Made by a program: the position numbers and the translations under genes. From Amaurobius ferox (lineage: Eukaryota; Arthropoda; Arachnida; Araneae; Amaurobiidae), in the NCBI GenBank assembly GCA_951213105.1, contig OX578137.1, positions 76,855,104 through 76,919,103 on the forward strand: a stretch of 64,000 nt of DNA, in the 5' to 3' direction. This document shows positions 11,765 through 24,123 of this stretch, one piece after another (within the stretch, counting starts at the first letter, position 1; every line of letters begins with the position of its first letter). The notes under the pieces were generated by a model that saw nothing but the letters and a program-made list of their open reading frames with translations, made no database searches and was not told the DNA's origin.

Positions 11765-12479
11765 AGAGTGGCTATAAGTGGGTAAAGCTTTAGACTTCAC
11801 AGAAACTTTTGTGAGGTCTGGAAAGACTCTATTTTTCCACCCCTGGATGGGGAAATCGAAACTCAACTCCGTTAGGTTCTGTCCTGAGGTTAATAGTATA
11901 AGCAGGGAGTTTTTTCAATGAGTGCCCATAGGGGAGGGAAAGGAGGCACTTCCGCTCCCCTGGACATTCAGGGTCCCATATGTGGGGATCAAGGTAGTCG
12001 ATATTGTACATATTGCGTTTAACTTCTAAAAAAGTGCTATGGGCGCCCATGCTTATAGTATCGACAACGAGACAGAATCTAACGGAGCTTAATATTTTTG
12101 TTTCTCTCTCGAGGGCGAATAAAATGGGTGGGAGTGTCAAAAGGATTTTATCAATCAATGAATTTGAGTCCTTGTGCTTAAGCTGTGAAAGCTTAAACGA
12201 ATTAACTTTTATTTTGTGCAAATATTGTATTTGAAACGATTATAACCGCGAAACTCAACATATCTTAAATCAAGAATATCAATTTCCCCAAAGGGACAGG
12301 AATTATCAAATAAATTTAACTTCATTTTCCAAGATATTGACTATTCATCAATTTGACATCATTTTTATTAATTTTAGTGTCATTTTTGCCAATTTGGAAA
12401 CATTTTAAATAAAATGTCAAGTTGACGATATTTTGTTAATTTATCGACAAGCATTACAGACAGACAGACAGACAAACTA

Positions 12480-13175
12480 ATAAATTACATTTGACGAATT
12501 GTTTGATGTCAAAATTCAAAACTATTGTGAAACAGTGTCTCGTGTGTGAATAAAACCTACCAGAATGATGCTAACACCGTTGTCACATAATATTGTACAT
12601 GGAATGGAAACATATTACGGTAGTTAGCACTGTTTTAATTTCATGTATTTTTTAAAATTTATTCGAAAAACATACAATATAAAGAACGGTTCATGCTATT
12701 ATCCCAAAGTTTATGTTATTCATTTTCTAATAAAAAATTAAATAAAAAATGATATTTTATGTAACAATATTAAAGGTTCTGATTTTTTATGATTTTTTTC
12801 AAAATTTCATTCGAAAGTTTGGAGCTGGTTTCCAAATATTCTATTGCTTATAAAATCAATAGACTTCCAGTATTCACTGATTGTATTAATCGATTTTTTT
12901 TTGTTTGAAACGTTTCATCCGTTCGTTAGATATTGTATCCACTGACTCAAAGACGCACACACTAATATACATACACACACACTAATACACATACACACAC
13001 TAATATACATGCACATACTACATACATTAATATACATGCACACACACACGCACAGATATCACTTTAAAAGCATTCGATTCGATTTCAGGAATGTTTGAAA
13101 CAAGCTCTATCGTCGAAAACACTAAGTAAAATGAGTTTTCAACCTCGTCATAATACTTTCCCTATACATTATATC
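12480..13175 (+). repeat. Diverged copy of dispersed element family A with CA tract
   Basis: It contains the family blocks 'ccagaatgatgctaacacc', 'cattcgaaagtttggagc', 'ccagtattcactgattg', the CA-rich tract at 12955-13050 and the terminal 'tactttccctatacatta' at about 13150. The 3' hairpin is incomplete. Confidence 0.55.
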
Positions 13176-15715
13176 AGTGTTTTTCAAATTTATTTTCTTT
13201 CGAAACCCTTTCGAAATTTAATTTGATGGTAGAACCCCAAAATAAGAAATATCCCCATTTGTGCAAATTATGCATCAAAATTTTACACGTTTTTAAATTT
13301 AAGACAATTTGCATGAAACTATCACGTCGCAGAATCCCAAGGGTTCCGAAAACCTTGAAAAGTCCACCTTCAAAAACGATGCATTATTCTAGGTATGTCT
13401 GAAAAGTAACATTTATTGCTCCCACAAACCGAAAATGTCAAGCAAATTTCCTTAAAATGTCACAAATTTTGCATTTTTAAAATGGCAAATATTCCTTCCT
13501 TTCAAATAATCTTCAATTTTCGTCACTGATTGTTGTACTATATAAGTATTGAACAACATACGAATCCTACACATATATTTACTCCAAAATCTCCCATATA
13601 AACGTTTTATTCAAATAATAAATTATATATGTGGGTGGAACATTTCTTACACTCATTGCAAACAATCTGTGTGCAGTACAAAAAGGTCTTAAATACATGT
13701 ATTTTCATAGTATTACTTTAAAACCAAAAGGTACATAAAACATGATTTAAATAATGGGATACAAACGTATCTAATCTGTCTTCATGAACAATATCGCGGA
13801 TTAAAAACAATCGTCTTTCTCTCCGCATTTGCAGGAGTTGCAAAAATAGTGTACCAGAACTGGCGATAAAACGACGTTTGGCGTGTGATGCGAGAGAAGC
13901 TTTCTGAATTGGTTTACCTTTGGGCTTATCGCATCTCAGAAACGTTCGATTCGAGTTCAGAGATGTTTGAAACATGCTCTTCCGTCGAACATTAGATTGT
14001 CGTATTAGATTGTTTGGCCCCATTACAATAATTTCCCTATACATTACACTATATATGCAGGGGAAGTAAATATACACCGGTCATTTATAAAATGTGTTTT
14101 ATATCAATTTCTTTATAATCTAAATAGAATAAATTAAACAAGAAAGATCAATCATGCTTAAAGCATTGATTATGAAACACTTTCCAACTTCAATGCAATT
14201 TTATTTAAACATGGCTAAAATGCAATATATTCCTGGGTAATATTTTAAAACTTATCACAATACTACATTAATTTATTATATTTGAAAATTTAAAACTTCA
14301 TCGAAAAAAATGAACTTCATTCAAATGACGGCATTGAAATATAAATTGCCTGGTTTAAACATATCTAAAATGTGATACATTCCTCGGTAATAATTTTAGA
14401 ATTATCATAATACTACGATAATTTATTATATTTGAAAACTTCATCGAAAACAACTAAAATTCATTCAAATGACATCATAGAAAAAATAACATTCCTGGCT
14501 CTCTTTATAAAAGCAGCATTTCATTCATAAATAATTTCCCATTCATGTCATTCATCACAATACTATAATAATTTATTTTATTTAAAAATTAAGACCATGG
14601 AGCTACACGTAATTAAACTCCATGCGTAAACTTCATCGAAAAAAATCGTCCTTCTGTTTGTAAAATCAATGAATATTTCATTCATATCAGCTACGCAGAC
14701 TCCATGAACTAAATGATTTTGTGTTAAAGAAATATAGCAATTGTAATACAACTCATTCTACATATTTTGCTGTTTACATTTTACATAGGTGAAAAATAGG
14801 CTTTGTTGTAGAAATAATCAAATTTGGATGAGCATTTAAACTGAAATATATTGTAATTGCTTTGTTTCAGTATGTAGATGCACAGAATTTAAGCGAAAAT
14901 AAAGTGGTTTTAGGACGGATACAACACTCAATATAAATTAAAAAGAACTTTAAAAATCACGATTTTGAGACAAGATGGATGCCATATATCATTTTGAAGT
15001 GGGTCACGTGATCTTTTCATAACATGGTCACGTGATCTTTTCATAACATATAAGAGGTGTTATTATTATTTTAATTTTTATTTTAAAAACTACTGAATAT
15101 ATTTCGCTGAATTTTTTTTATATATTTTATGGAACAATTTGAATATTACCTAAAATTTTCGAGGCAATCTGTGAATTTTAAATCCGCTTAAAAAATGTTT
15201 GAAAAATTAGGTCCCATAGGGCTCAATGTATTTCATTTTTTCAACCCGGGTTCAATCCAAAACTAATTATGTGATATTATTCATTTATATTCCCATGGGT
15301 TCTACAGATCGTCTGAACAACATACTAAAATTTCATTTTGATTAAGTCATTTTTACGGCAGTTATCGTGCTAACGGATAGACAGACAGACCGACAGACAG
15401 AATGAACAAAGTCATAAACACTTTTCAACTGTGTTGTAAAGTGTTAATAAAAATCGTCTGCAGTATAAACACATTTGATGTCATTCCGATGCAAAGCAAC
15501 ATAATATCACAAAACTAAAATTGCTTCGTTAAAAGTAGCATACAACGCAAAGGTAATAGTATCGATCAGATTCGAAGGCAAAAAGTGTCTTCTTCGTTAG
15601 GACATATAAGAAGCGCAATCTTCACTCGTGAGAGAAAGTACAGCAACTGGTGCAAAGATAGCAAACGTGACTAAAGCAGGGAAAAAGTATTGCCAACAGA
15701 GTGAAAAGAAAAAAA
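13176..15715. other. Gene-free stretch with a family terminus and a small tandem duplication
   Basis: No coding region is supported. A family 3' terminus with hairpin ('ctttccctatacattacac...gcaggggaagta') lies near 14030-14070. Bases 15002-15025 and 15026-15049 are a direct duplication of a 24-bp unit containing TCACGTGA, a perfect E-box. Confidence 0.5.
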
Positions 15716-16458
15716 TCTGATACGGGCAGCACATGACTTTCCCTACAGACTTATATCCACGTTCTCTTTATTTTAATTAAATTTAATTCACTTTTAATTC
15801 ACTTTTCGTTCTCATTTGGAAAGTGGACTTATTTTCAAAGGTGGCGTAGAGAAAATACGAAAAAACTAAAATATCTCGAGAACGGCTAGTCCTAGTGTAT
15901 AGAGGTTGGTCTTAATCTTTTTATCGTTAAAAATTAGGTATAAAACAAGCATTTAATGGATATATTTGAGCATACGTATGTATTTATTTTAGATTTTGAC
16001 GATTTTTGAGGGCCATTTCGCAAAAAAAGGCAGGTTTTTCCTTTCCGAATCTTACCAAAATCTAATCAGAACGAAAGTGGCCCACAAGCAACTTATATAC
16101 CGAATTTTGTGAAATTCGGTCCATTAGTTTTTCAACTTGACTGAATACAGTCTTTTGCGGGCCATTTCGCAAAAATGGGCGAGTTCTTTTATCCCGAATC
16201 GTACCCAAAACTAATCAGCACCAGATTCGCCCACATGTGACTTACCTCCAAATTTTATGAAATTCGGTCAATTACTTTTTTAGTTAGAGTGCATACAAAA
16301 TCTGCACAGACAAACAGACAGACAAACGTCACGCTAAAAATAGTTTTTTCGTATTCTAGAGGTCTCGAAACGTGTAGATCCGTCGAACACTCGAGTTGTG
16401 ATTTTCGGTATAATTCCAATACTTTCCCTATACATTACCATATATTGCAGGGAAAGTA
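15716..16458 (+). mobile_element. Dispersed element family B, full-length copy
   Basis: It starts TCTGATACGGGCAGCACATG, then ACTTTCCCTACAG, after an A run. It ends with an imperfect hairpin, CTTTCCCTATACATTA / GCAGGGAAAGTA. The interior has repeated 'gggccatttcgcaaaa' and 'ccgaatc.tacc.aaatctaatcag' blocks and no coding frame. The same two ends flank family A, but the interior differs. A 5' fragment of family B is at 47812. A TC start and 3' hairpin suggest a Helitron- or Helentron-like non-autonomous element, but no CTRR end is present. Confidence 0.55.
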
Positions 16459-16459
16459 A

Positions 16460-16677
16460 AATGAGGTAAAAGGAATTGCACTCAGAGGATTCTAGTTTAA
16501 TTCCTGGCTCTGCTAAAACTATCCCCGTGTTTAATACGGGCAGGTTAACTCTGTGGTTTCAAAAGTCCTTCCGAGAAGTTGGTAACATGGGAAGGAGAAT
16601 ATGGTCCCTGCGGATATCGCCCCACCGGGATCTACGTGGCACTGATGCGTGGCTACGCCACACGTCTGGTAGATAAA
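16460..16677 (+). mobile_element. SINE fragment
   Basis: The stretch 'cgtgtttaatacgggcagg', 'tccttccgagaagttgg' and 'ggtccctgcgg' matches the body of the SINE at 11478 and 19904. The A box is lost or diverged. It lies directly after the 3' end of the family B element. Confidence 0.55.
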
Positions 16678-17285
16678 ATTTGGTAGATGGTCACTTGTGT
16701 GTGACCCTGGTGTGCTGATTAGATTTTGGTGCGATTCGGGATAAATGAATCTGCCTTTATTGCGAAATGGCCCTCAAAAATTTATCTATCCAATCCAGCT
16801 AACAAACTAATTGATCAAATTACACAAAATTTGATAGATAAGTCGCTCGTAGGATACTGTGATGCTGGTTAGATTTTGATATGATTCGGAAAAAAAGAAT
16901 ATGCCTTTTTTTTTGCCAAATGACCCTCAAATCTAATATATTCGATCCAAAATAAAATCCTACATGTGCAAGATAGTGAAACTCTGAAATAAATGGCTAA
17001 AATTGGTGAAATGTATTAATTAAGTACTTGTTCTACATGTAAAATTTTACAACTAAGCTAATAAATCTGGCTCCATGACTAGGATAAACCGTTCTCGAAA
17101 TATTATAGATTTGGGAATTTGAATGATTTGAAGAATTTAAAGGGAATTAAGTTGCCAAACGAAGATGCAATGAAAAAACGAATTGGATATAGTATCAGAA
17201 AATAATCCATATATTTTCTGCAGATAAACTCAAATTAATGCGTAATAAAATAAAAAATTGCAAAATGAATTTGAATCTGCAGCGA

Positions 17286-17378
17286 AAGTCATGTGCTGCT
17301 CACATCAGATTTTTCACTTTCTTATACAGTTGTATACAGAGAAAGTACTGTTTATCAAAATATTTTCGCAATTCGAGA
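17286..17378 (-). repeat. Fused family termini (5' end next to 3' hairpin)
   Basis: A minus-strand 5' terminus (GTCATGTGCTGCTCACATCA at 17288-17307) is followed within 15 bases by a family 3' hairpin (CTTTCTTATACAG / GTATACAGAGAAAGTA). The body is missing, so this is an internally deleted copy, or two ends brought together. Confidence 0.4.
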
Positions 17379-17503
17379 TTTCAACGGACACGTAGTTTTC
17401 AGGACCACCTGTAACCCATTTCGAGCAGTTATGAAAATGTATCGGTCTCTGAAGGTGTGTGTGCGTGTGTTTGTATGTGCGTGTTGTTTAGCAGTTAAAA
17501 AAA

Positions 17504-18287
17504 TCTGATGTGAGCAGCATATGACTTTCCTTATATAATGCAATGAATTTACTACTTTTACAGTAAAAAATAGATTATTTTTATTGTAGATATTTATATT
17601 CTTTCCAAGATATTGAATGTTCGTCAATGAGTCGTCATTTTCATTGATTTAGCGTTATTTTTATCCATTTGGCGAGTTTTTCGTTAGTTTAGCAACATTT
17701 AAAAAAGTTGCCAAGTTTGGTGGAATGTCGCCAAGTTGACGACATTCTACCAAATTTGTCGCCAAAATCTCGCCAAGTGTTATGGATGGAGAAATAAGTT
17801 ATTCTTACAGCAGATGGATGACTATTGGCTTTCAAATACAAAAGTATTACTCAAAGTATCTTTTTTCAGGAATGGGACGAGCTAGATCCACGAGGATGAT
17901 GTCACCAAATTTATCGCATGGTATTACATATGAAAAGTGAATATGTTTCTCAATAGGAAATATTTTTTTTTATTTTATATAACTTTATGATAATTTTTTT
18001 GAAAAATGTGCAATATCTCGAGAACGGTTCATGTTAGCGTTCTAAAATTTATGTCAACCGTTTTCTAATGAAAAATTACATAAGAAATGTCTATTTGCGT
18101 AACTTTATTAGCGGTTTTGATTTTTTGACGATTTTTCCAAAATTTCACTCGGAAATTTAGGGGTGTCTGAACATTCGATTGCGTATAAAAACAATAGGCT
18201 TCCAGTGTTTACAGATTGTGATTTTTGTACCAAATTTCATTCGAATTGGTCCATTCGTTCGTCAGTTATCGTCTCCACAGACTCACT

Positions 18288-18328
<41 letters not shown>

Positions 18329-18525
18329 TTTCACACACACACACACACACACATACTTTCACACACACACACATACTTTCACACACACACACACAGACAT
18401 CGCTTCAAAAATGCTTGATTCGTGATCAGGAATGCTTGAAATGTGCTCTCCCGTCGAAAACTCGAATTCGAATTTTCGACCCCGTCACAGTACTTTCCTT
18501 ATACATTATGTATATAAGGAAAGTA
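17504..18525 (+). mobile_element. Dispersed element family A, full-length copy
   Basis: It starts TCTGATGTGAGCAGCATATG, then ACTTTCCTTATATAATG. It ends in a hairpin made of CTTTCCTTATACAT and ATGTATATAAGGAAAG, then TA. The interior has a region rich in 'tggcga'/'tcgcca' words, the sentence 'caatatctcgagaacggttc', a CA microsatellite (18291-18400) and 'ccgtcgaaaactcgaattcg'. No protein is encoded; the THTHTH frames are the microsatellite. Other copies are at 45183 (minus), 61054 and, split by the Polinton, 26860/44576. Confidence 0.65.
18288..18400. repeat. CA microsatellite
   Basis: Runs of (AC)n are broken by 'atactttc' at regular places. The same composite tract occurs at the same point in other family A copies, so it is part of the element. 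Confidence 0.9.
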
Positions 18526-18597
18526 ATAAAAACACCTGTCAAAAACTATGGATTTGCATACAGAAACCCCGTGGCTGGAAGAATTTACGAAAGCTTG

Positions 18598-19410
18598 TAA
18601 AAAATGTAATGTGGGCACCACATGGCTTCCTCTACATGATGCAATGATTTTACTTCTTTAAATGCGAAATAATGAGGGATAAGATCCAAGGAATAATGTT
18701 TTGAACGTTGAAAAGTAACATTGGGCGTATTTTGGGATGACGACATGCAAAATTATTTTAAAGTACCCAATTCACTTACCTTTCACGCAAATATAACTTG
18801 ACAATTAGAAAAATCTGCTGAATGACTGTTAAATTATTACTAACATATGCTAAACAATATACTTCATTATATTAAAATATCCTATTATTAATTCATCAGT
18901 TTGACGAAATTGTTTGCCAATGCGGCACAATATTAAGAAAATTGCCAACTTGGCAATGTTTCTCTAAATTAGTCATCAAGGTCTCTAAACATATCGCTAA
19001 GCGTTGCATATTCCATGATACTCATTTTTACATAAAAACGTGTAATATTTCGAGAACCGTTCAAGCTAGCGTTCTAAAGTTTTTTGTCATTCGCTTTAGA
19101 ATAAAAAATACGTAAAATATGATTATTTACTTAACATTATTAAATGTTCTGATCTTTTAAAGATTGTTTCGAAAGTTCATTCGAAAATTTTGGGGGTGGG
19201 TGGATCTTTTGAACATTTGATAGTGTTTAAGAATTTCTAGAGGTTACCAGTATTCACAGATCGTAATAATGGTACCTAATTCCATTGTAAATACACACAC
19301 ACACATCACATCGATTTGAGTTCAGGGATTTTTAAAACGTGCTTTTCCGTCGAAAACGCGTTTCGTCACAATAATTTCTCTATGCATTATACTACGTACA
19401 TAGGGAAAGT
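18598..19410 (+). mobile_element. Dispersed element family A, diverged copy
   Basis: Starts near 'taatgtgggcaccacatggc' and ends with 'tttctctatgcattatac...acatagggaaagta' at about 19375-19410. The interior keeps 'taatatttcgagaaccgttc' and 'ccgtcgaaaacgcg'. It lies in the same direction as, and directly after, the copy at 17504, giving a head-to-tail pair. Confidence 0.5.
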
Positions 19411-19903
19411 AAAATGTACAACTTGCCGCATTTTATGCAACTGAGTAAAAAGAAAAAAATATTAAAGGCTTTAACGTGATGCATTTCTAAAGCAATGAAG
19501 CCTTTAGCCTTTTGAACGCTTAACTTGAAATTCGAATGAACGATAAAATTTAAGCGGAGAGAGTTTTACTTAGATAAATTTTATTGAAGCGGGGAATTTT
19601 TGCGTCGGCAAGGGATTCAGTTGGCAGTAATGAACATTACAAGCATTGCCGTCAATAATTGATAGTGTTGTCAGATAAAAATTCTGCGAAAACAGTAAAA
19701 AAAAAAATTACCAAACCAGTTAAAATACATATTTTTTAGGCAATAAATGCTGTTATAATTTATTAGGTAACAAATGCTGTTACAATTTATGAATTTCTAC
19801 TGTTTTACACGTCTACATCGCAATTTATTCCAGTCGAACCTAATATGTGTCAGCCATGTAAGGGTTCCTCGAGATGTTACGAATAATTTCAAGGGATTCT
19901 CCA

Positions 19904-20186
19904 GGGGTGGGACATCTCAGTGGTTAGCGCGCGAGGATACCATTCGGATGACCTGCGTTCGAATCCCGGCTATGCCCAAACTGTCTCCGTGTTCAAGCGG
20001 AGTACGGGTACGTTAAATATGTGGGTCTGTAAGTCCTTCCGAAAGGCTGGGGTACGAGTTCCTGTGGATTCCTCCCACCACTGTGTTCTGGTCTGAATTG
20101 GGTGGCACTTTCCGGCCATCTAAACAGATACCTTACACCTTCGGGTTGGTCGGACGGCGGTCTGGATCGAAGAAAAAGAAGAAGCA
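19904..20186 (+). mobile_element. tRNA-derived SINE
   Basis: A-box-like CATCTCAGTGGTTAGCGCGC and B-box-like GCGTTCGAATCCC are 35-40 bases apart. They are followed by 'gtgggtctgtaagtccttcc', 'ggtggcactttccggcc', 'ggttggtcggacggcgg' and an (AAG)n-like tail at 20170-20186. It is the same family as 11478 (minus). The tRNA-like part cannot fold as a complete tRNA. Confidence 0.75.
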
Positions 20187-22540
20187 GAGTTCCTCCAAAT
20201 AAAAAAGGTTGGGAATCACTGCTTTGTATAATTGTATGCGAAATTAAATATATGAATTTTGCATATGGCTGATGTACATATTTCCTGCAGGTTATTTTCT
20301 TATTTGCAACGTAAACATTATTTTCTTATTTTACAATCTATACATTTTCTTATTTTCAATGTATACATTTTCTTATTTTACAATGTGTACGTTTTCTTAT
20401 TTTACTCTTGGATTTCGTAATTGACCCGAGCCAGTGGAAAATATATTTTTACAGAAAACATATCTTCTGTAACGTAATTAAATAGCTGCTCCTCATAACG
20501 TCCGTACAAGATAATGGCTTAAAGAAATACTTCAGAAATTATATTTTTGTTTTATAAATTCTTTAAAAATCGTGATTTCAGGAAACGAATTTTAACGAGC
20601 CTTTTAAAAGTATTTATTCAGAAGAAAATTTAAAATAAGTACTTTGTTTTATCTAGAACACTGTTTACTGATATTTCGTATAATAAATAAGGGCACTTAG
20701 AAAGGATGGGAATAAAATTAAATTACACAAAAATGCAAATGAAGTTCTTCGAAGTATCTAAAACTGTCCCCCAAGGCCAATAAAAGCCTGGTCAAGCCGG
20801 AGGATCGTTATGCATAAGTTTTCAATATTTCAGATAAAGTTTTATATTTCTGGAAGATATTCTTAGCAACACGAGCTCATTAAGTAAACATAAAGGTAAT
20901 CTTTCTGAGGCAACGAAAATTGAAATTCTTGCCCCATTTCCAAGAAATAATCAATAACATCATTATACGATTAATAAAAGTTCTAGAAATGCTCTCAAAC
21001 TCGGTTTGCTCGAAAAAATTTCCATATAGATCAAAATTGGTTTATGGAGGGAAGAAGTATAGGAATAAAAATGTTTGGTAGCCACAGTTGTTCGGTAGTG
21101 TCAAAATGATAAAGAACAGATGAACACGCAATGTGGGGCTTAACCACGTTTTGAATTATCTTTTCGTGCCAGCGGCTGATAACTGGTGGACATGTCGTTA
21201 AGAGTCCCACGAAATTAACTCTCTCTTGACATCTAAATTTTCCACAACTGGACATTTATTTTTTTTTCCATCTCTGTGGTTGAAAGCACTAATGGATCTA
21301 TAGTTTTGAGTGGTATCAAATAACACATGGATCAATAGTTATTCCGGTGTGTATATTTTAGTGCTAAATTGGCAGTTTCGATTTTCTAAATGAATGAAGA
21401 AAAACTTTTTAATTACAATTTTGATTAAGGACTAGGTGCTTTATGGGGAATACTTTTGCTAGATTGAGGTGTTATGGCAATAAATATTCAAGATAATTTT
21501 TTAAATGCACAGTTTAAGGAAGTTTATCAAGTTTGCGTTTTAAAGGGGATCATTACTCAAAATTCAATTTTTTTTAAAATCATTATAAAGATAAAAATTA
21601 GCCTTGTTATAACAAGTTACCTTGTTGTGAGAAATATTATAGAAAAAAAAACATATTTTCAAAATTTGTGAGATTTTGAGAAATTAAAAATTTACCTTTA
21701 AAATGCTAAAATTTAAATTAATTATGATATGCATTTACTTTTTGTGTTTCGTGTACCATTATATCTTAGTCTATGAAAGTATGCACTCCTATTTTAAATA
21801 TTGTTCTCTAAAAAATTTGCAATAAATTTATATTTATCACATAACAATTTTGTCGAAAGATACGTATTTTTCAGATTTATTAATTTTGTTCAAAATTATA
21901 ATGCTATACTTAAAAAAAGACATGTATACTTTTATAGTACATGTTCTGAACATTATAAATATATCAAAGAATTTATGATTATTATTAGCAGTTCAAAAAG
22001 ATAATAAATGTGAAATTTGTATGCTGAGAAAAACTCAAATGAAGTTATACAATACGGCAAAGTTAATTTTACGGCAAGTTTAAAAATATTTTAGTGTGGT
22101 TGTGTACCCAGTAACCGATTAAGTATGATAGATATTTATTGTCTTCCGTATATGCTTTCGTTCGTTCTTTGTGTCGATTTCGACTAATTGGGCAATGATC
22201 TACAACTTTGCAATTTGCTTCTTTCGTTCTCTCTCCCTTTGTTTCCGAGTTCGATAGCCTAAAGTTTTAAACTTTTTGCTATAGGCGTTGCAATTATTTT
22301 TATTCGACTGGAATATCGTCACTTGCTATATATAGACTTACGTTTACACTCGGAATTTTTCCAAAGTTATTAGTGTGCTAAAGAACTTTCCTAGAAATCC
22401 TGTATTTAATGGCTAGATCGGATTAGTTTTCGTGATCTAACGGTTTTGCTGTTTAGGCTACTTTTGTTGTTAGGCGTGTCAGGAGAAAAACTGTCGGTCA
22501 CATAATGTATATGAGGTGAATTAGGAGCATTTTGGAGTGT
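20187..22540. other. Gene-free AT-rich stretch
   Basis: No gene is supported. Bases 20300-20402 hold four copies of a ~24-bp unit based on 'acattttcttattttacaatgt'-type words. The only open frames are short and AT-driven. Confidence 0.5.
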
Positions 22541-22568
22541 GAACTGTAACCTTCCGCGTGAAACGTAC

Positions 22569-22612
22569 TGGGCATGCGCACAAGGCAATGACGTCACATC
22601 GGAAGCATGCAG
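22569..22612. promoter_or_regulatory. Promoter-like cluster: NRF1, CRE and ETS sites
   Basis: Within about 45 bases there are GGGCATGCGCAC (NRF1-like), a perfect CRE palindrome TGACGTCA and TCGGAAGC (ETS-like). The patch is GC-richer than its surroundings. This combination is typical of TATA-less housekeeping promoters in animals. No adjacent exon is recognised on either strand, so the target gene is unknown. Confidence 0.45.
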
Positions 22613-23173
22613 TTTATAATTGAGCGCTTAGCGAATGAGTCCTATAGAAATAATATTTTGTTGGAGGGTTGTATGGTAATTGCATTTTAATGTCGGGTGG
22701 TAAAATAATTACGCTTTGTTGTGGGGTAATATAGTGATTATGGTCAATAATGTAAAACATTTGTTAAAAAATAGTATATTCTAAATTTTAGTGGTTAACC
22801 GGTTTGAAGGGAAAACAGCTTTTTTTTTCTGGAGAATGCATAAATACCCTTCTTTTTTTTTTCTTATAGAAGAAGACTGGATATGTAAACATTTCCCAAC
22901 ATTGTTATACAAACGCACACAGAAGAAGTATACACTCGAGAAGTTGTGTATAGTAAAAAACATCTTATCTTTTATTTACTGAAAAGGAAAAATTAGAAAA
23001 TGCGAACTCCTTTTCTTTTTACAAAGCACGTCTTTCTAAGATAATAAACCGCTTAACAGGAAATTTCCTATAGTCGCAGAGCCAGAAGCCAGAAAGACTT
23101 ACTCCTTAGTCTTCAGATCTGTTGTCATTCCACAAATTGGCTGGATACAGTGCCAAAGTAATGCAATCTTGTC

Positions 23174-23200
23174 CAGTCCAGTCCAGTCCAGTCCGAGAGC
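23174..23200. repeat. Pentanucleotide microsatellite (GTCCA)5
   Basis: Five perfect GTCCA units lie in a row. No other role is seen. Confidence 0.85.
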
Positions 23201-23880
23201 TTCAAGGAACAACCGAATTAAGTTCAAATAATTTTTTTTATTTAACAGAAAACTTTTTACTTCCTACAGGAAAGATAATTATTTTTCTCTCATAAAACAA
23301 TGAATTACATATATTTTGCATTAATCTTGGACGAAATGGGCATAAATATACCATTCAATCCAACTGGCAGTACCAAATGGGATGGAGACAATCACGTGCT
23401 CTTTGAGTCTATGGATTCCAATATCGGAAACGTTCTCGGTCGCCTTTGAGGCATATTTTGATTTAGAGGAACTGGGCACAAATAATCAAATCCGGGTGTT
23501 CTTATATAGCAGAATTAAATTTCCAGTATCATTCTCTGAGATCACAATTTTTTACATTACTTTAGTGACTATTATGGGAGTTTTAAAATATTTATTTTAC
23601 AATTTTATTTAGCCTAAGACTCCTAATGTAGCATTTTGATACACATTTGTGTATGCCAGTTTTGGAGGTTAGGACAGATCTGAATAAATTTTGTTTCAGT
23701 TTAAGTGGTGGATGTTGAATAATAAGTTTTTTTAAGTTCTGATTACATATAGTTTATAGGTTAAAAAAAAGGGGGGGGGGAGTTTTTGGGGTTTTCAGTT
23801 ATTCCAAGTTTAGAGCTGCGCGGCGTCTTTTACGAGATTTAGCTTAAAAAAGAGAGGGGTATATATACCCAAGACATGGA

Positions 23881-24123
23881 TTAACATTTTGCTTACAGGT
23901 GGGACAGCGTCAATTACAAACAAAGAACCTCTCAAAAAGACAGATATTTGACATATCCTATCCTAAATAGTTCGATCCCCTTTTGCAGGCATTGGCGTCC
24001 ATGGATGCCAATGCCTGCAAAGTTCGCTTGAATTTGTTTGGGATAGGGTATGTCAAATACCTGTCTTTCTGAGCGGTTCTTCGTTTGGGTTTGACGCTGT
24101 CATACCCATAAGATAAAGGTTAA
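23881..24123. mobile_element. TTAA-flanked foldback element (piggyBac-type MITE candidate)
   Basis: Two arms of about 120 bases are inverted copies of each other around the centre TCCATGGA (about 24000). Inner arms are TGCAGGCATTGGC / GCCAATGCCTGCA. Outer arms are GACAGCGTCAA / TTGACGCTGTC, with AAGACAG and ATTTGACAT blocks between. Both ends carry TTAA (23881-23884 and 24120-24123), the target used by piggyBac transposases. No protein is encoded. The RNA would fold into a long hairpin. Confidence 0.65.

Noticed and set aside
18163..18600. THTHTH or CVCVC-type proteins
   Set aside because: These frames are CA/GT microsatellites inside dispersed elements, also at 26966, 45063 and 62033.
19904..19980. 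Functional tRNA gene
   Set aside because: A and B boxes are present, but acceptor and anticodon stems do not form, and the same sequence recurs as a SINE.
21031..21255. Transposase-like short frame
   Set aside because: A few residues looked suggestive, but no catalytic motif or terminal repeats could be found.
22406..22597. Small gene starting within the CRE site
   Set aside because: The frame starts inside the TGACGTCA palindrome and has no recognisable domain; a promoter reading is better supported.
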